Positions 7,987 through 18,947 of a DNA stretch of 41,763 nt are shown here, piece after piece; the first letter of the stretch is position 1; each line of letters opens with the position of its first letter. Location of the stretch: assembly GCA_028291365.1 (NCBI GenBank), contig JAQGIE010000042.1, forward strand, positions 1 to 41,763. Direction: 5' to 3'. The notes under the pieces are model-generated. The model was given only the letters and a program-made list of their open reading frames with translations. It made no database searches and was not told where the DNA came from. Made by a program: the position numbers and the translations under genes. This DNA comes from Rhodospirillales bacterium. Lineage in GTDB: Bacteria; Pseudomonadota; Alphaproteobacteria; BOG-932; Roseiterribacteraceae.

Positions 7987-8670
7987 ATGCAGATCGGCTT
8001 TCTGCTGTTTCCGCGCCTGACGCAGCTGGACCTCACCGGCCCGTATGAAATGCTGACGCGTGCGCCCGAGGCGACGGTGCGGCTGGTCGCGAAGACGCGC
8101 GAACCGGTGACCAGTGATTCCAACCTGACGATCCATCCGCACGCCTGTTTCGACGACGTCGCGTCGCTCGATGTGCTGGTCGTTCCGGGCGGGCCCGGCC
8201 ATCTCGACGCGATGCTCGACCACGACACGCAGCATTGGTTGCGCGAAGTCGCAGTTGGCTGCAGCTGGGTGACCTCGGTTTGCACCGGCGCGCTGGTGCT
8301 GGGCGCGGCGGGCCTGCTGAAGAACTACCGCGCCACCACCCATTGGATGTCGCTCGAGCGGCTGGCCACGTTTGGCGCGACGCCGGTCGATGCGCGAGTC
8401 GTGGTCGATCGCGATCGCATCACCGGCGGCGGCGTTACGGCGGGGATCGATTTCGGCCTCACCCTGCTGGCCCAACTGTCTGGCGAAGCGGTGGCGCGCC
8501 GCGTCGCGCTGCAGACCGAATACGCGCCGTCGCCGCCTTTTCCCGGCCGCGCCGAGGAGGCCGATCCCGACGACGTCGCCGCGATCCGCGCGCGCGCCGC
8601 GTCCTATATCGAGAAGATGCGCACGACCGACGCGGTCGCCGCGGCACGGCTGCGCCAGATTACACTGTAG
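7987..8670 (+). CDS. DJ-1/PfpI family protein, isonitrile hydratase-like
   Basis: A 227-residue class-I glutamine-amidotransferase-like protein. The nucleophile elbow is SVCTGA with Cys99 and Thr100. Asp15 (QLDLTG) matches the residue that, with the Cys and Thr, is needed in Pseudomonas InhA, an isonitrile hydratase making N-substituted formamides. The VVPGG strand, the RATTHW segment and the TEYAPSPPF stretch also fit that subfamily, as does length. GGAG at 7977-7980 serves the ATG. It is probably co-transcribed with the CoA-transferase. Many DJ-1 proteins of this type are annotated as transcription-regulator cores, but no DNA-binding domain is present here. Confidence 0.85.
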   Translation: MQIGFLLFPRLTQLDLTGPYEMLTRAPEATVRLVAKTREPVTSDSNLTIHPHACFDDVASLDVLVVPGGPGHLDAMLDHDTQHWLREVAVGCSWVTSVCTGALVLGAAGLLKNYRATTHWMSLERLATFGATPVDARVVVDRDRITGGGVTAGIDFGLTLLAQLSGEAVARRVALQTEYAPSPPFPGRAEEADPDDVAAIRARAASYIEKMRTTDAVAAARLRQITL

Positions 8671-8780
8671 AACGCCAGGGGTCCGGAATCCCCGGGTCCG
8701 CACTGCGGAAGTGACCGCTGCGCCACAGCGGGTCCGGATCTTGTGGATTCGGTAACCAGAGGCGCGGAAGATCCCGCTCC

Positions 8781-9611
8781 GTGAGCGAAGAACAAGCAAA
8801 ACGACCCGAAGCGCGCCGTCGGCGCGCGCGCGCCCCGAAGACACCCGGTCCTTTTCCGCACGGATCCGACTGGACGCGTCATTTTTTCGATGGCTTGGCC
8901 AATCGATTCTGGCGCGCGGCGCTGCCGCCGCAATTGACCGAGGCCGAAGCTGCCTGGCTGCACGCGCTGTTCAGCGAGACCGCGCACGGCAAGACACGCG
9001 CGCTGCTCGACGTGCCCTGCGGTCACGGCCGGCACGCAATCGCACTGGCCGCGCGCGGCTGGCGCGTCACCGGCATCGATCTGTCGAACGAAGAGCTCGA
9101 CGCGGCGCGCGCCGCGACACCGTCGGGCGTCAAGATCACCTGGAAGCCCGGCGACATGAGCCGGCTGTCCTTGCCGGCCAAGCGCTTTGATGGCGCTTAT
9201 TGCTTCGGCAACTCATTCGGCTACCTGTCGCTCGACCGCATGCATAATTTCGTCGCGACGGTTGCAAGCGCGCTGAAGCAAGGCGCCCGCTTCGTCATCG
9301 ACACGCCGATGGTGGCGGAAGCGATCCTGCCCAATCTCGAAGCCCGCACCTGGGTCGAAGCGGGTGGCGTGCACGCGATGATCGAGAACGGCTACGACGT
9401 CGCGACCTCGACGCTGGAAAGCCGCTTCACCTTCCTTGCCGACGGCTCGGTCGAACGAAAGACCGCCTTCCACGCCGTGTACGGCATCGCCGAATTGTCG
9501 CGCATGCTGGCGCGGCACGGGCTTGCCGTCGAACGGCTCGACGGCTCGCTCGACGGCACGGCGTTCCAGCTGGGCGACCCGCGGCTGTTGCTGGTGGCTG
9601 TGAAGATCTGA
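8781..9611 (+). CDS. Class I SAM-dependent methyltransferase
   Basis: A 276-residue Rossmann methyltransferase from a GTG start. A basic N-terminal tail of about 25 residues precedes the domain. Motif I is LLDVPCGHGRHA at 75-86, followed by the acidic GIDLS at the end of strand 2 (ribose contact) and the GDMSRL and FGNSFGYL segments. Substrate unknown. It is separated from the DJ-1 gene by 110 bp, which includes short inverted repeats, so it may have its own promoter. Confidence 0.88.
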   Translation: MSEEQAKRPEARRRRARAPKTPGPFPHGSDWTRHFFDGLANRFWRAALPPQLTEAEAAWLHALFSETAHGKTRALLDVPCGHGRHAIALAARGWRVTGIDLSNEELDAARAATPSGVKITWKPGDMSRLSLPAKRFDGAYCFGNSFGYLSLDRMHNFVATVASALKQGARFVIDTPMVAEAILPNLEARTWVEAGGVHAMIENGYDVATSTLESRFTFLADGSVERKTAFHAVYGIAELSRMLARHGLAVERLDGSLDGTAFQLGDPRLLLVAVKI

Positions 9612-9638
9612 GCCTGGGCGCGCAGCGCCTCCCGACTT

Positions 9639-10160
9639 TCAGCTCTGAAATTCAGGAGCGGCTGCACCGCTGGAGGGCAGCGCCTTGCACCGTTTCCACA
9701 TCACGTAGGAACGCGCGAAGAGCAGGCCGACCACGAAGGCCATGCAAGCTTCGGCGACGACGCTGAACGGATTGGCGGCACCGCCGCTCATCTGGCGCAT
9801 CGCCGTGCGCGCCGCCATCAGCACGATGAGGAAGATCAAGCCCTCGATCGACAGGCGCATCATGATGAAGCCGGTGTCGGGATCGCGGTGCAGGTGCAGC
9901 GACCGTGCGCGATACCAGCCCGCGGCGACGCCGAGCAGCAACCCGGCGAGCAATGCCAACGCCGTCACCATGGTCAGCGGCCCGCCTTTGAAATAGGCGC
10001 CCATCGCAAAGAAGCCGGCACCGATGGTGATCAGGACCGGTGCGACCCACAAAAAATTCGGCCGTACGCGGCGGGGCTTTTTCAGTCTCCGCATCATCAT
10101 CAGCAGCACGATCAGCGGGATGATGAACGGCAGGTACTCGTTGATGTCTTGTGGACTCAT
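9639..10160 (-). CDS. Small integral membrane protein, DUF1453/CcdC-like
   Basis: A 173-residue protein with an N-terminal helix (YLPFIIPLIVLLMMM), a basic RRLKKPRRVRP loop and three or more further helices. The loop after the first helix, the HRDPDTGFIMMRLS stretch and overall length resemble DUF1453 (CcdC-like) proteins. CcdC was named for a cytochrome c maturation locus in Bacillus, but its action is unknown. The ATG at 10160 overlaps the tusA stop by four bases, so it is translated right after tusA; the partner suggests sulfur or thiol redox chemistry at the membrane. Family call is tentative. Confidence 0.7.
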   Translation of the reverse strand: MSPQDINEYLPFIIPLIVLLMMMRRLKKPRRVRPNFLWVAPVLITIGAGFFAMGAYFKGGPLTMVTALALLAGLLLGVAAGWYRARSLHLHRDPDTGFIMMRLSIEGLIFLIVLMAARTAMRQMSGGAANPFSVVAEACMAFVVGLLFARSYVMWKRCKALPSSGAAAPEFQS

Positions 10161-10408
10161 TCGACACGCTTCTCGATGAGGAAGATCCAACGATCGGACT
10201 CGCGCCGCTCTTCGAGCAACGAATGTCCAGCTTGATGACAGAAGACGGGCACGTCGAGCGCCGAGGCGGCGTCGGTCGAGATCAGCTCGACCCTGTCACC
10301 CGGCTGCATCGAGGCGAGCAATTTGCGGGCTTTCAGCACCGGCAATGGGCAGCTCAGGCCCGATGCATCGAGCCGGCGAATCAAACGAGGTTCGTCGGTG
10401 TCGCTCAC
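10157..10408 (-). CDS. tusA: TusA-family sulfurtransferase
   Basis: An 83-residue SirA/TusA fold with the hallmark Cys-Pro-x-Pro (LSCPLPVLKA), whose cysteine carries a persulfide. TusA proteins relay sulfur for tRNA thiolation, molybdenum cofactor synthesis or sulfur oxidation; which applies here is not shown, and no tusBCDE lies in the window. The start is ambiguous: GTG at 10408 is preferred, but TTG at 10414 is in frame and neither has a good ribosome binding site. It lies 45 bp after the deacetylase gene and overlaps the DUF1453-like gene by ATGA. Confidence 0.88.
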   Translation of the reverse strand: MSDTDEPRLIRRLDASGLSCPLPVLKARKLLASMQPGDRVELISTDAASALDVPVFCHQAGHSLLEERRESDRWIFLIEKRVE

Positions 10409-10453
10409 CGCCAATGCGCCAAGTTGCCACCGGGGCCAAGATGCTGATCGACT

Positions 10454-11358
10454 CTAAGTAAGCGCATCCAGATGCGCGGCGCAGCCGCCTTCGAGACCTT
10501 CGAGGTCGTAGCCGCCTTCGAGCATCGAGACGACGCGGCCTTGCGCATGGCTGCGCGCGAGGTCGCGCAACGCGCGGGTGACCCAGAAGAAATCCTCGTC
10601 CTCGAGCATCAGATTGGCGAGCGGGTCGCGGCGATGGGCGTCGAATCCGGCCGAGAGGATCACGAGCTCAGGCCGAAACGAGTCGAGCGCCGGCAGCACC
10701 GTCGATTCGTAGGCGGCACGAAAGGCCGGGCCCTGCGTACCGGCCGGCAAGGGTGCATTGACCACGTTGCCGTCGATGCCGGTTTCGCGCCGGGCGCCGG
10801 TGCCGGGATAGAGCGGCCATTCATGGCTCGACGCGTAGAACAGACGCGGCTCGCGATAGGCGGTCGCCTGCGTGCCGTTGCCGTGATGCACGTCGAAATC
10901 GACGATCGCGACACGCGTCAGGCCGTGCGCGTCGAGCGCGTGCAGCGCGCCGACCGCAGCGTTGTTGAACAGGCAGAAGCCCATGGCGCGATCGGGCTCG
11001 GCGTGATGGCCGGGCGGGCGCACGGCGCAGAAGGCGGTGTCGGCCTCGCCGTTCAAAACGGCGTCGACGGCGGCGACCGCGGCACCCGCCGCCGCGCGTG
11101 CAGCCTTGGCCGAGCCCGCTGAAACGATCGTGTCGGCGTCGAGCGCGGCGCGGCCGGTTGCCGGGATCGAAGCGAAGACTCGCGCGATGTACGATTGGTC
11201 GTGCACGCGCGCGAGTTGGTCATCGGTGGCGTCGGGCGCGTCGCGGCGCGGATCAGCACGAGGCCTGAGCGCGCGCGCGACCGCCTCCAACCGCGCCGGC
11301 CGCTCCGGATGGTGCGGGCCGGTATCGTGGTCGCGGAAGGAGTCGTGCCCGAAGATGA

Positions 11359-11362
<4 letters not shown>
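10454..11362 (-). CDS. Histone deacetylase family (class II-like) zinc amidohydrolase
   Basis: A 302-residue arginase/deacetylase-fold enzyme. The paired histidines are His119-His120 in RPPGHH. Zinc ligands are Asp157 and His159 in [10 protein letters not shown] and Asp241 in AGFDAH. The catalytic tyrosine lies in EGGYD near the C-terminus. Bacterial members hydrolyse acetyl-lysine or acetylpolyamines. Translation starts at the GTG at 11362, which overlaps the argG stop by four bases (GTGA), so it is coupled to argG. That coupling may hint at an N-acetylated amine or amino-acid substrate, but this is inference. Confidence 0.92.
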
Positions 11363-12585
<1,223 letters not shown>

Positions 12586-12675
12586 CGCCTGTGCTTTCTT
12601 GTCCCACTGGTCCCGAAGGCGCGGACGATACTTTCCAGAGGCGGCTATTCCAACCGCGTCGGAGTCGCGGATCCC

Positions 12676-12933
12676 ATGCGAATCCTGATCGTCGTTCTTT
12701 CGCTCTTCGCCATGCTGGTTCTGGCCGTCTGGGCCGGCTGGGACGTTCTTGGGGGTCTGGTCGGCGGCGAAATGAGCGCCGCCGGTTGGGCGGCCGCGAT
12801 CATCGGCACGGTGCTGACCATCGGGCTGGGCGCCGGCCTGATGGCGCTGGTCTTCTATAGTTCGCGCCGCGGGTATGACGACCGCGCGGACGAGGCGACA
12901 CGCGGGGTTACCGGACCGCCCGAGGCACCCTGA
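12676..12933 (+). CDS. Small two-helix membrane protein (85 aa)
   Basis: Two hydrophobic helices, at about 3-24 and 37-61, are followed by a charged tail ([13 protein letters not shown]). No known family. The ATG at 12676 lies in the 90-bp gap upstream of the divergent argG. The last 26 bases overlap, tail to tail, the minus-strand gene ending at 12908. The overlap is unusual, but the helices and codon pattern support both genes. Confidence 0.6.
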   Translation: MRILIVVLSLFAMLVLAVWAGWDVLGGLVGGEMSAAGWAAAIIGTVLTIGLGAGLMALVFYSSRRGYDDRADEATRGVTGPPEAP

Positions 12934-13144
12934 CCGGCCACTTGCCCAGCGCCCACCACCACAGCAGCGGAATGCCCGCATAGGGCACGACGAAGGCGAG
13001 GCCCCAGGCCGGCGAGCGCCCCGCCTTGCCTGCGATGACGCCGAACATGCACAGCGTCCAGCCGATCAGCACCGCGATCACGAGGTGCGATGCCCAGGGC
13101 GGCAGGGCTTCGACGAAAGCGAGCTGTTCGGCGAAGGTCGGCAT
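12908..13144 (-). CDS. Small membrane protein (78 aa)
   Basis: Two hydrophobic segments, [22 protein letters not shown] and [18 protein letters not shown], with a basic C-terminus. No recognised family. The ATG at 13144 shares one base with the TAA of the preceding gene (TAATG), so translation is coupled. It ends the minus-strand run ialB-rlmN-small-small. Confidence 0.62.
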   Translation of the reverse strand: MPTFAEQLAFVEALPPWASHLVIAVLIGWTLCMFGVIAGKAGRSPAWGLAFVVPYAGIPLLWWWALGKWPVRVPRAVR

Positions 13145-13384
13145 TACGAAACCGGCTTGTTCTTCTTTTTGCGGTCGTCGACGCGCCACGTGTCTTTCGG
13201 GCGCGACGGCCACGGCTTGAACGCCAGCACGGTGCCGATCAAGGGCCAGCCGATGACCGGCAGCAGCACCAGCCCGGCCCAGACCATCGGCAGGCCGGCG
13301 CGGCGCGCGATCAAGGCGAGCGCGGGCAGTGCCAGCGCCGCGACCAGAAAATGCACGGTGAGCGGATCGAATCCGCCAACGACC

Positions 13385-13392
<8 letters not shown>
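13144..13392 (-). CDS. Small membrane protein (82 aa)
   Basis: Two hydrophobic helices ([20 protein letters not shown] and [20 protein letters not shown]) and a charged [14 protein letters not shown] tail. Its layout mirrors the next gene, so the two may be diverged paralogues or partners. Its start overlaps the rlmN 3' end by eight bases. Function unknown. Confidence 0.62.
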
Positions 13393-14505
<1,113 letters not shown>

Positions 14506-14509
<4 letters not shown>

Positions 14510-15045
14510 TTCTTCTTCTTCGACTTCTTTTTCGGTGCCGCACCGCCGGTGCAGCTCTTGTCCAGCGCGTCGAACGCCGACGCTGCACCGCCAAGGCTGA
14601 AATTATCGACCGTGGCGGCGCCGTCCTTGGCCGTGCCGGTGAAATTCAGCACGCCGGCACTGCGGATCGCCTCGACCAGACGAGGATCGTCGGCATCGGC
14701 GGCCCAGGCCGTGTCGCCCTGGGTATAGAGCGTGAATTGCTTGCCGCCCACCGTGACCTGCGCGGTCGAACGGTCCTTGAATGTATAGCCGGGCACGACC
14801 GAGACCACGCCCCGCGTCTTTTCGCCTGGACGGTGGGTGATCATGACCCAGCCGGTGCGGCGGGCCGCGCCGGTGGCTTGCGGGGGCAGCTTGGCCGCGG
14901 CGTAACAGACCGGGCCGCCTTTCTCGCGGTACGTATAGATCGACCAGTCGCCGTATGTGCCTTTGGGCACGGGATCGGCCTGCGCCTGGGCCAGAGCGGG
15001 AACGGCTAGAGCAGCGATGACGGACAGGACGTGCCGGCGAAACAT
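14506..15045 (-). CDS. Invasion-associated locus B (IalB) family secreted protein
   Basis: A 179-residue protein with a Sec signal peptide ([21 protein letters not shown]). The mature part begins with [21 protein letters not shown], the GDW..YC pattern of IalB-like proteins; [12 protein letters not shown] and GYTFKDRST follow in the usual order. IalB was named for a Bartonella host-cell-entry protein, but most members are uncharacterised periplasmic proteins of free-living alphaproteobacteria. The last residues are almost all lysine ([10 protein letters not shown]), which is odd. It is the first gene of the ialB-rlmN unit, with a 195-bp upstream region. Confidence 0.88.
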
Positions 15046-15065
15046 CGCGCGAACGTAGTGTCCCG

Positions 15066-15095
15066 CCCGAGAAGTCCGCAAGCACGCTTCTCGGG
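15066..15095 (-). other. Inverted repeat upstream of the IalB gene
   Basis: CCCGAGAAG and CTTCTCGGG form a 9-bp stem around a 12-base loop, starting about 20 bp before the IalB start codon. It could be an operator or a 5' UTR hairpin. Further upstream, CGAACTTCC is repeated at 15137-15145 and 15150-15158, 13 bp apart. Confidence 0.45.
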
Positions 15096-15208
15096 TAAGC
15101 GGGTCACGAAGAGCTAGACCTGGTGCGATCCAGACCCGAACTTCCCGAGCGAACTTCCGATCGTCGCCCCGCAGCGCCACCCGATTCACTTGACTCGGAG
15201 TCCGCATT

Positions 15209-15243
15209 CTTTGCTCCGGCGCGTTTTCGCTGAAGCGAACCTA
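15209..15243 (-). repeat. Dispersed palindromic repeat, copy 2
   Basis: On the minus strand it reads TAGGTTCGCTTCAGCGAAAA, then CGCGCCGGAGCAAAG. It begins with the stop codon of the NERD gene and carries the CAAAG tail of the family. Its stem (TTCGCTTCAGCGAA) is shorter than in the other copies. Confidence 0.6.
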
Positions 15244-15951
15244 GGGGCGTCGCGGCTCCGATCCGAGCACGGCGAGATGTCCCGCGATGCGACCCAGCAT
15301 GCGACGCCAACGCGGCGCACGGCGCAGCGCACGGCGAAATTCACGCGCCGTTCCGATGAATGGCGCGGTGGCACGCGGCGGCGCGTCGATCCGGGGTGCG
15401 ACGCGCGCCAGGGTGCAGTGGATCCAGCGCTGCAACGGCGGCGGCACCGGCCGTGCGGCACGACCGGGCAGCAAGGTGGCAAGCCAGGTCGCGGGATTTG
15501 GCTCGTCGCCGAACAGGAATCGATCGGGCGCACCCGACATGCGCGCGAAGTCGAGCGCATCGGCGCCGTCCATCTCGAGCATCGCAACGCCGTGCTGCAG
15601 CGGCAGGAACAGCCCCGCGTCGCGCAGCAGCGCGAATTCGCGGTCGTCCTGCAGCCTCGCCCACAGGCGATGCAGCGCGCGCTTCGACTGCGCCAGCGGG
15701 TCGCCGCTTTCCATCCACGCATCAGCGCCGCGGTGAAAGACTTGCGTGCGACCATCCTGCACGCGCCAGCGCGATGCCTTGCATTCAATGACCGCCATCC
15801 CGCGCGCGGGATGCAGCACCAGCACGTCGATCTGGCGCGCGAACGGATCGTCGTCCGTGGCGACGTCGTGCAGCACGAGATAGTCGCTCTCGAGCGCGGC
15901 ACGAAGCCGCGCCACGACCGACTCTTCGTGTGCGCGGCCGCTGCTCGTCAC
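15241..15951 (-). CDS. NERD domain protein (nuclease-related)
   Basis: A 236-residue protein. The first 100 residues match the nuclease-related domain: Glu10 in an N-terminal helix, Asp42 in RQIDVLVLHP, and Glu56-x-Lys58 in AVIECKAS, i.e. the PD-(D/E)xK metal site. No signal peptide or membrane helix. The C-terminal half, rich in arginine and proline, is not recognised. The GTG at 15951 overlaps the TrmH-like gene stop by four bases. NERD proteins are often linked to DNA processing; the tie to an RNA methyltransferase gene is unexplained. The stop codon is the first codon of a dispersed repeat. Confidence 0.85.
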   Translation of the reverse strand: MTSSGRAHEESVVARLRAALESDYLVLHDVATDDDPFARQIDVLVLHPARGMAVIECKASRWRVQDGRTQVFHRGADAWMESGDPLAQSKRALHRLWARLQDDREFALLRDAGLFLPLQHGVAMLEMDGADALDFARMSGAPDRFLFGDEPNPATWLATLLPGRAARPVPPPLQRWIHCTLARVAPRIDAPPRATAPFIGTAREFRRALRRAPRWRRMLGRIAGHLAVLGSEPRRP

Positions 15952-16463
15952 GATGCGGAACGAAGATCTTTTTTGATCAGCGGGCCGCCGACGCGCACCG
16001 GCCGTTCAGCCCAGCTGCCGAGGCTGATCATGCGGTCATACAGCACGATCGCGCCGGCGACGCCGACATTGACGCAGAACTTGGTCGGGATCTTCACCAC
16101 GTGATCGCAGCGCGCCACCAGCTCGGGCGTCAGTGAACCGCGTTCGCGCCCCAGCACGTAGGCGGCGCGCAGCGGGTGCCGGAAGCTCGGCAATTCGACC
16201 GCGTCGTCGGTAAGTTCCACGCCGACCAGAACGCAGCCTTGCGGCAGCGTCAGCTCGGCCGGCGTGTTCCACTGGTAAAAGGGCAGATGCAGCGCCGCGT
16301 CCGACGTATCGGACTGGCGCAGCCCGTCAAAATCGACGCTGGGATTGACCGCGAAAAAGAAGCTGGCGCCGAACGCATGCGCCGACCGCATCAGCGTGCC
16401 GGCATTCTGCGGCTTGCTGATCGACTCGACCCCGACCCCGAAAAATCCACGCTGAGGCTGCAT
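15948..16463 (-). CDS. TrmH-family (SPOUT) RNA methyltransferase
   Basis: A 171-residue SPOUT methyltransferase. Motif 1 has Asn20 and Arg26 (NAGTLMRSAHAFGA), motif 2 is VLGRERGSLTPEL at 103-115 and motif 3 is CVNVGVAGAIVLYD at 130-143, the knot that binds SAM. There is no N-terminal substrate-binding domain, so it is a minimal tRNA or rRNA ribose methylase type. Motif 3 usually reads SLNVS; here it is CVNVG, a mild departure. The start is uncertain: ATG at 16463 is preferred, with ATG at 16475 also possible. The NERD gene is coupled behind it. Confidence 0.9.
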   Translation of the reverse strand: MQPQRGFFGVGVESISKPQNAGTLMRSAHAFGASFFFAVNPSVDFDGLRQSDTSDAALHLPFYQWNTPAELTLPQGCVLVGVELTDDAVELPSFRHPLRAAYVLGRERGSLTPELVARCDHVVKIPTKFCVNVGVAGAIVLYDRMISLGSWAERPVRVGGPLIKKDLRSAS

Positions 16464-16556
16464 GAACGCGACCATGCCCAAGCGCGGGGCAAACTGGAAC
16501 AGGGGGCGGCGCCGCAGCTTCCCCGTACGAGCCATTCGTCGGAGGGGAGATTCAAC

Positions 16557-17357
16557 ATGACCACCACCAGCTACGCGGACCGCCAGGAACGCGTCGAAAC
16601 GGGACTGGCCCTGGGCAGTCTGCCGGGCCGTATCAGCTGGGCGGCCATATTCGCGGGAGCCGCCCTGACCGTGGCCCTGACCGTGGCGCTCAACCTGCTC
16701 GGCGCCGGGGTCGGGCTGTCGATGTTGCGGCCGTTTGACCCCGCTGCGACGCCGTCGGGCGGCACGTTCGGCATCGGCGGCGCGCTGTGGTGGGTGGTGT
16801 CGAACTGGATCTCGGTCCTCGCGGGCGCGTATCTGGCGGGCCGGGTCTCCAATCGGGTCGAGAATGCCGACGGTGCGCTGCACGGGGTCACGGTCTGGGC
16901 GATCAGCCTGATCGCGGTTGCCTGGGTACTCGCATCGACCGTCGGGTCGGCGGTCGGCGGCGCTTCGCGCGCCATCGGCGCGGCGGCGCCGCAGGCGGCG
17001 CAAGCGGTCCAGAATCGGGGCGGAATGGAGTCCTTGCTTGCGCGTGCCGACAGTCCCGAGGGCGTGCAGGCGCAGCTGCGGCAATTCGTGACCGATCCCT
17101 CGAGCGTCGATCGCGCGTCGCTGGTTCGAGCCGTCGCGGCCCAGGCCGGCATCCCCGAAGATCAGGCCGATGCGCGTCTGACCCAGTACGAGCAGCAGGC
17201 GCGCGCCGCCGCCGACAAGGCGCGTCGTGTCGCGTCGCAGACCGCGATCTGGAGTTTCATCGCGTTGATGGTCGGATTGGCCGCGGCTTGTTTCGGCGGC
17301 ATCCGGGGCGTGCGCACACTGCGCGAAGCCGAAGCGCGGCACGGCGGCCTCGCCTGA
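16557..17357 (+). CDS. Alphaproteobacterial membrane protein of the 'PhnA-like' type
   Basis: A 266-residue protein. After RISWAAIFAGA comes a helix at about 28-50, then helices at 68-90, 108-130 and 240-258. A helical soluble part at about 135-235 is rich in alanine and glutamine. The order (a WxAxFAGA start, FGIGGALWWVVS, AGRVSNR) matches proteins often labelled 'PhnA-like' in rhizobia, a name with no functional basis. GGAGGGGAGA at 16541-16550 is a strong ribosome binding site for the ATG. A terminator follows at 17364. Confidence 0.82.
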   Translation: MTTTSYADRQERVETGLALGSLPGRISWAAIFAGAALTVALTVALNLLGAGVGLSMLRPFDPAATPSGGTFGIGGALWWVVSNWISVLAGAYLAGRVSNRVENADGALHGVTVWAISLIAVAWVLASTVGSAVGGASRAIGAAAPQAAQAVQNRGGMESLLARADSPEGVQAQLRQFVTDPSSVDRASLVRAVAAQAGIPEDQADARLTQYEQQARAAADKARRVASQTAIWSFIALMVGLAAACFGGIRGVRTLREAEARHGGLA

Positions 17358-17363
17358 TCGAAC

Positions 17364-17394
17364 GGTGCCGGCGCAGGCGCGCCGGCACCCCTTT
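17364..17394 (+). terminator. Intrinsic terminator between convergent genes
   Basis: GGTGCCGGCGC (17364-17374) pairs with GCGCCGGCACC (17379-17389) around a four-base loop, giving a perfect 11-bp stem, followed by CCTTT. It sits in the 35-bp gap between the membrane-protein gene and the end of scoB, so it may serve both strands. Confidence 0.8.
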
Positions 17395-18052
17395 ACGCAG
17401 CAGCCCGATCGATCGCGACGTCGAACGCCGCGTCGGTCTTGGCGCGGATTTCGTCGACCGAAACGCCGGTCGCGGTTTCCAGCAGCCGCGGCGTGCCGCT
17501 GCCGCGCTTGTCGAGTTCGAACACGCCGAGATCGGTGATCACGAGGTCGACCACGCCGGCGCCGGTGAGCGGCAGCGTGCAGGCCTTCAGCAGTTTGGGC
17601 GCGCCCGACTTTTCGACGTGCTCCATCACGACGACGACACGCTTGACGCCGGCGACGAGATCCATCGCGCCGCCCATGCCCTTCACCATCTTGCCGGGCA
17701 CCATCCAGTTGGCGAGGTCGCCATTCGCGGCGACCTGCATCGCGCCCAGGATCGACAGATCGATATGGCCGCCGCGGATCATGCCGAACGAATCGGCGCT
17801 GCTGAAATAGCTGCTCTCGGGCAGCTGGCTGACCGTCTGCTTGCCTGCATTGATGAGGTCGGCGTCGACTTCGTCGTCGAACGGGAACGGACCGATGCCG
17901 AGCATGCCGTTCTCGGATTGCAGCGTCACTTTCATGCCCGGCGGCACGAAGTTCGCGACCAAGGTGGGAATGCCGATGCCGAGATTGACGTAGAAACCGT
18001 CGCGCAGCTCTTTCGCGGCGCGGGCGGCGATGTCGTCGCGTGTCCAGACCAT
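17393..18052 (-). CDS. scoB: 3-oxoacid CoA-transferase subunit B
   Basis: A 219-residue beta subunit of a family I CoA-transferase, which moves CoA from succinyl-CoA to acetoacetate or another 3-oxoacid. The catalytic glutamate is Glu47 in the [10 protein letters not shown] motif, and [11 protein letters not shown] near the start is typical. The ATG at 18052 was chosen; the frame is open upstream only through the repeat element. It follows scoA but is separated from it by an 89-bp gap filled with an inverted repeat pair, where these genes are usually adjacent or overlapping. Confidence 0.95.
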   Translation of the reverse strand: MVWTRDDIAARAAKELRDGFYVNLGIGIPTLVANFVPPGMKVTLQSENGMLGIGPFPFDDEVDADLINAGKQTVSQLPESSYFSSADSFGMIRGGHIDLSILGAMQVAANGDLANWMVPGKMVKGMGGAMDLVAGVKRVVVVMEHVEKSGAPKLLKACTLPLTGAGVVDLVITDLGVFELDKRGSGTPRLLETATGVSVDEIRAKTDAAFDVAIDRAAA

Positions 18053-18075
18053 GTTACGCAGCCCTTCTTGCCGTA

Positions 18076-18141
18076 TTCCCCGCGAAAGCGGGGATCCACT
18101 TGGTTGCAACGAGGGTGCTGGACCCCCGCTTTCGCGGGGGA
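18076..18141. repeat. REP-like inverted doublet between scoA and scoB
   Basis: Two hairpins in opposite orientation: CCCCGC-GAAA-GCGGGG at 18078-18093 and CCCCCGC-TTTC-GCGGGGG at 18123-18140. The flanks GGATCCA and TGGACCC are also inverted, so the whole unit can fold back on itself, like the paired REP sequences called REPINs. The last base touches the scoA stop codon. Confidence 0.8.
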
Positions 18142-18849
18142 TTAGGCAGCCCGCTTACGTACGGTGCGTTGCTCGATCCGCTTCTCGAATTTTCCTTCGA
18201 GAATGCGTTTTACGAAAATGCCCGGCGTATGGATCGAGTCGGCATCGAGCGAACCGACCGGCACCAGGTGCTCGACTTCGGCAACGGTGACCTTGCCCGC
18301 AGTCGCCATCATCGGATTGAAGTTCCGCGCCGTCTTTCGATAGATGAGGTTGCCTTCCTCGTCGCCCTTCCAGGCTTTGACGATCGACAGGTCGGCGACG
18401 ATGCCGCGCTCCATCACATAGTTGCGGCCGTCGAAATCGCGCACTTCTTTCCCGTCGGCGACCTGCGTGCCGACACCGGTCGCGGTGAAGAAGGCGGGAA
18501 TGCCGGCGCCGCCGGCGCGAATACGTTCCGCTAATGTGCCTTGCGGATTGAATTCGATCTCAAGCTCGCCCTTGAGGAAGAGTTCGGCGAACAATTTGTT
18601 CTCGCCGACATAGGACGAGATCATCTTCCTGATCTGCCGCGTCTCGAGCAGCTTGCCGAGGCCGAACCCGTCGACGCCGGCATTGTTCGACACCACGGTC
18701 AGATCTTTCACGCCACTGGCGACCAGCGCGTCGATCAGGTTTTCGGGGATGCCGCACAGGCCGAAGCCGCCGGCCATGATCGTCATGCCGTCAAACAGCA
18801 CGCCGTCCAGCGCCGTCCGCGCATCTGTCACGAGCTTCCGCGATGCCAT
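18142..18849 (-). CDS. scoA: 3-oxoacid CoA-transferase subunit A
   Basis: A 235-residue alpha subunit, partner of scoB. The glycine-rich CoA-transferase signature [13 protein letters not shown] lies at 27-39. The [13 protein letters not shown] and [14 protein letters not shown] segments match succinyl-CoA:3-ketoacid transferase. GAGG upstream of the ATG at 18849 serves as ribosome binding site. With HMG-CoA lyase elsewhere in the window, it could return acetoacetate to acetyl-CoA. The TAA stop is at the edge of the inverted doublet. Confidence 0.95.
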   Translation of the reverse strand: MASRKLVTDARTALDGVLFDGMTIMAGGFGLCGIPENLIDALVASGVKDLTVVSNNAGVDGFGLGKLLETRQIRKMISSYVGENKLFAELFLKGELEIEFNPQGTLAERIRAGGAGIPAFFTATGVGTQVADGKEVRDFDGRNYVMERGIVADLSIVKAWKGDEEGNLIYRKTARNFNPMMATAGKVTVAEVEHLVPVGSLDADSIHTPGIFVKRILEGKFEKRIEQRTVRKRAA

Positions 18850-18947
18850 CGAGCCTCGACCTTCGCTTGAGTGGAGCCCGGTCCGTAGCCGTTTGCGGAC
18901 GCCCCCGTCAATTCATCAAACCGTGTATTCAGCGCATAGCCGACCCT

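Noticed and set aside
6739-8844. A 701-codon minus-strand open frame opposite the CoA-transferase and DJ-1 genes
   Set aside because: Composition is typical of an antisense frame in high-GC DNA, and it spans two well-supported genes.
16495-16556. Second EcfG promoter (GGAAC) ahead of the 'PhnA-like' gene
   Set aside because: GGAAC is present but no CGTT lies 16-18 bases downstream.
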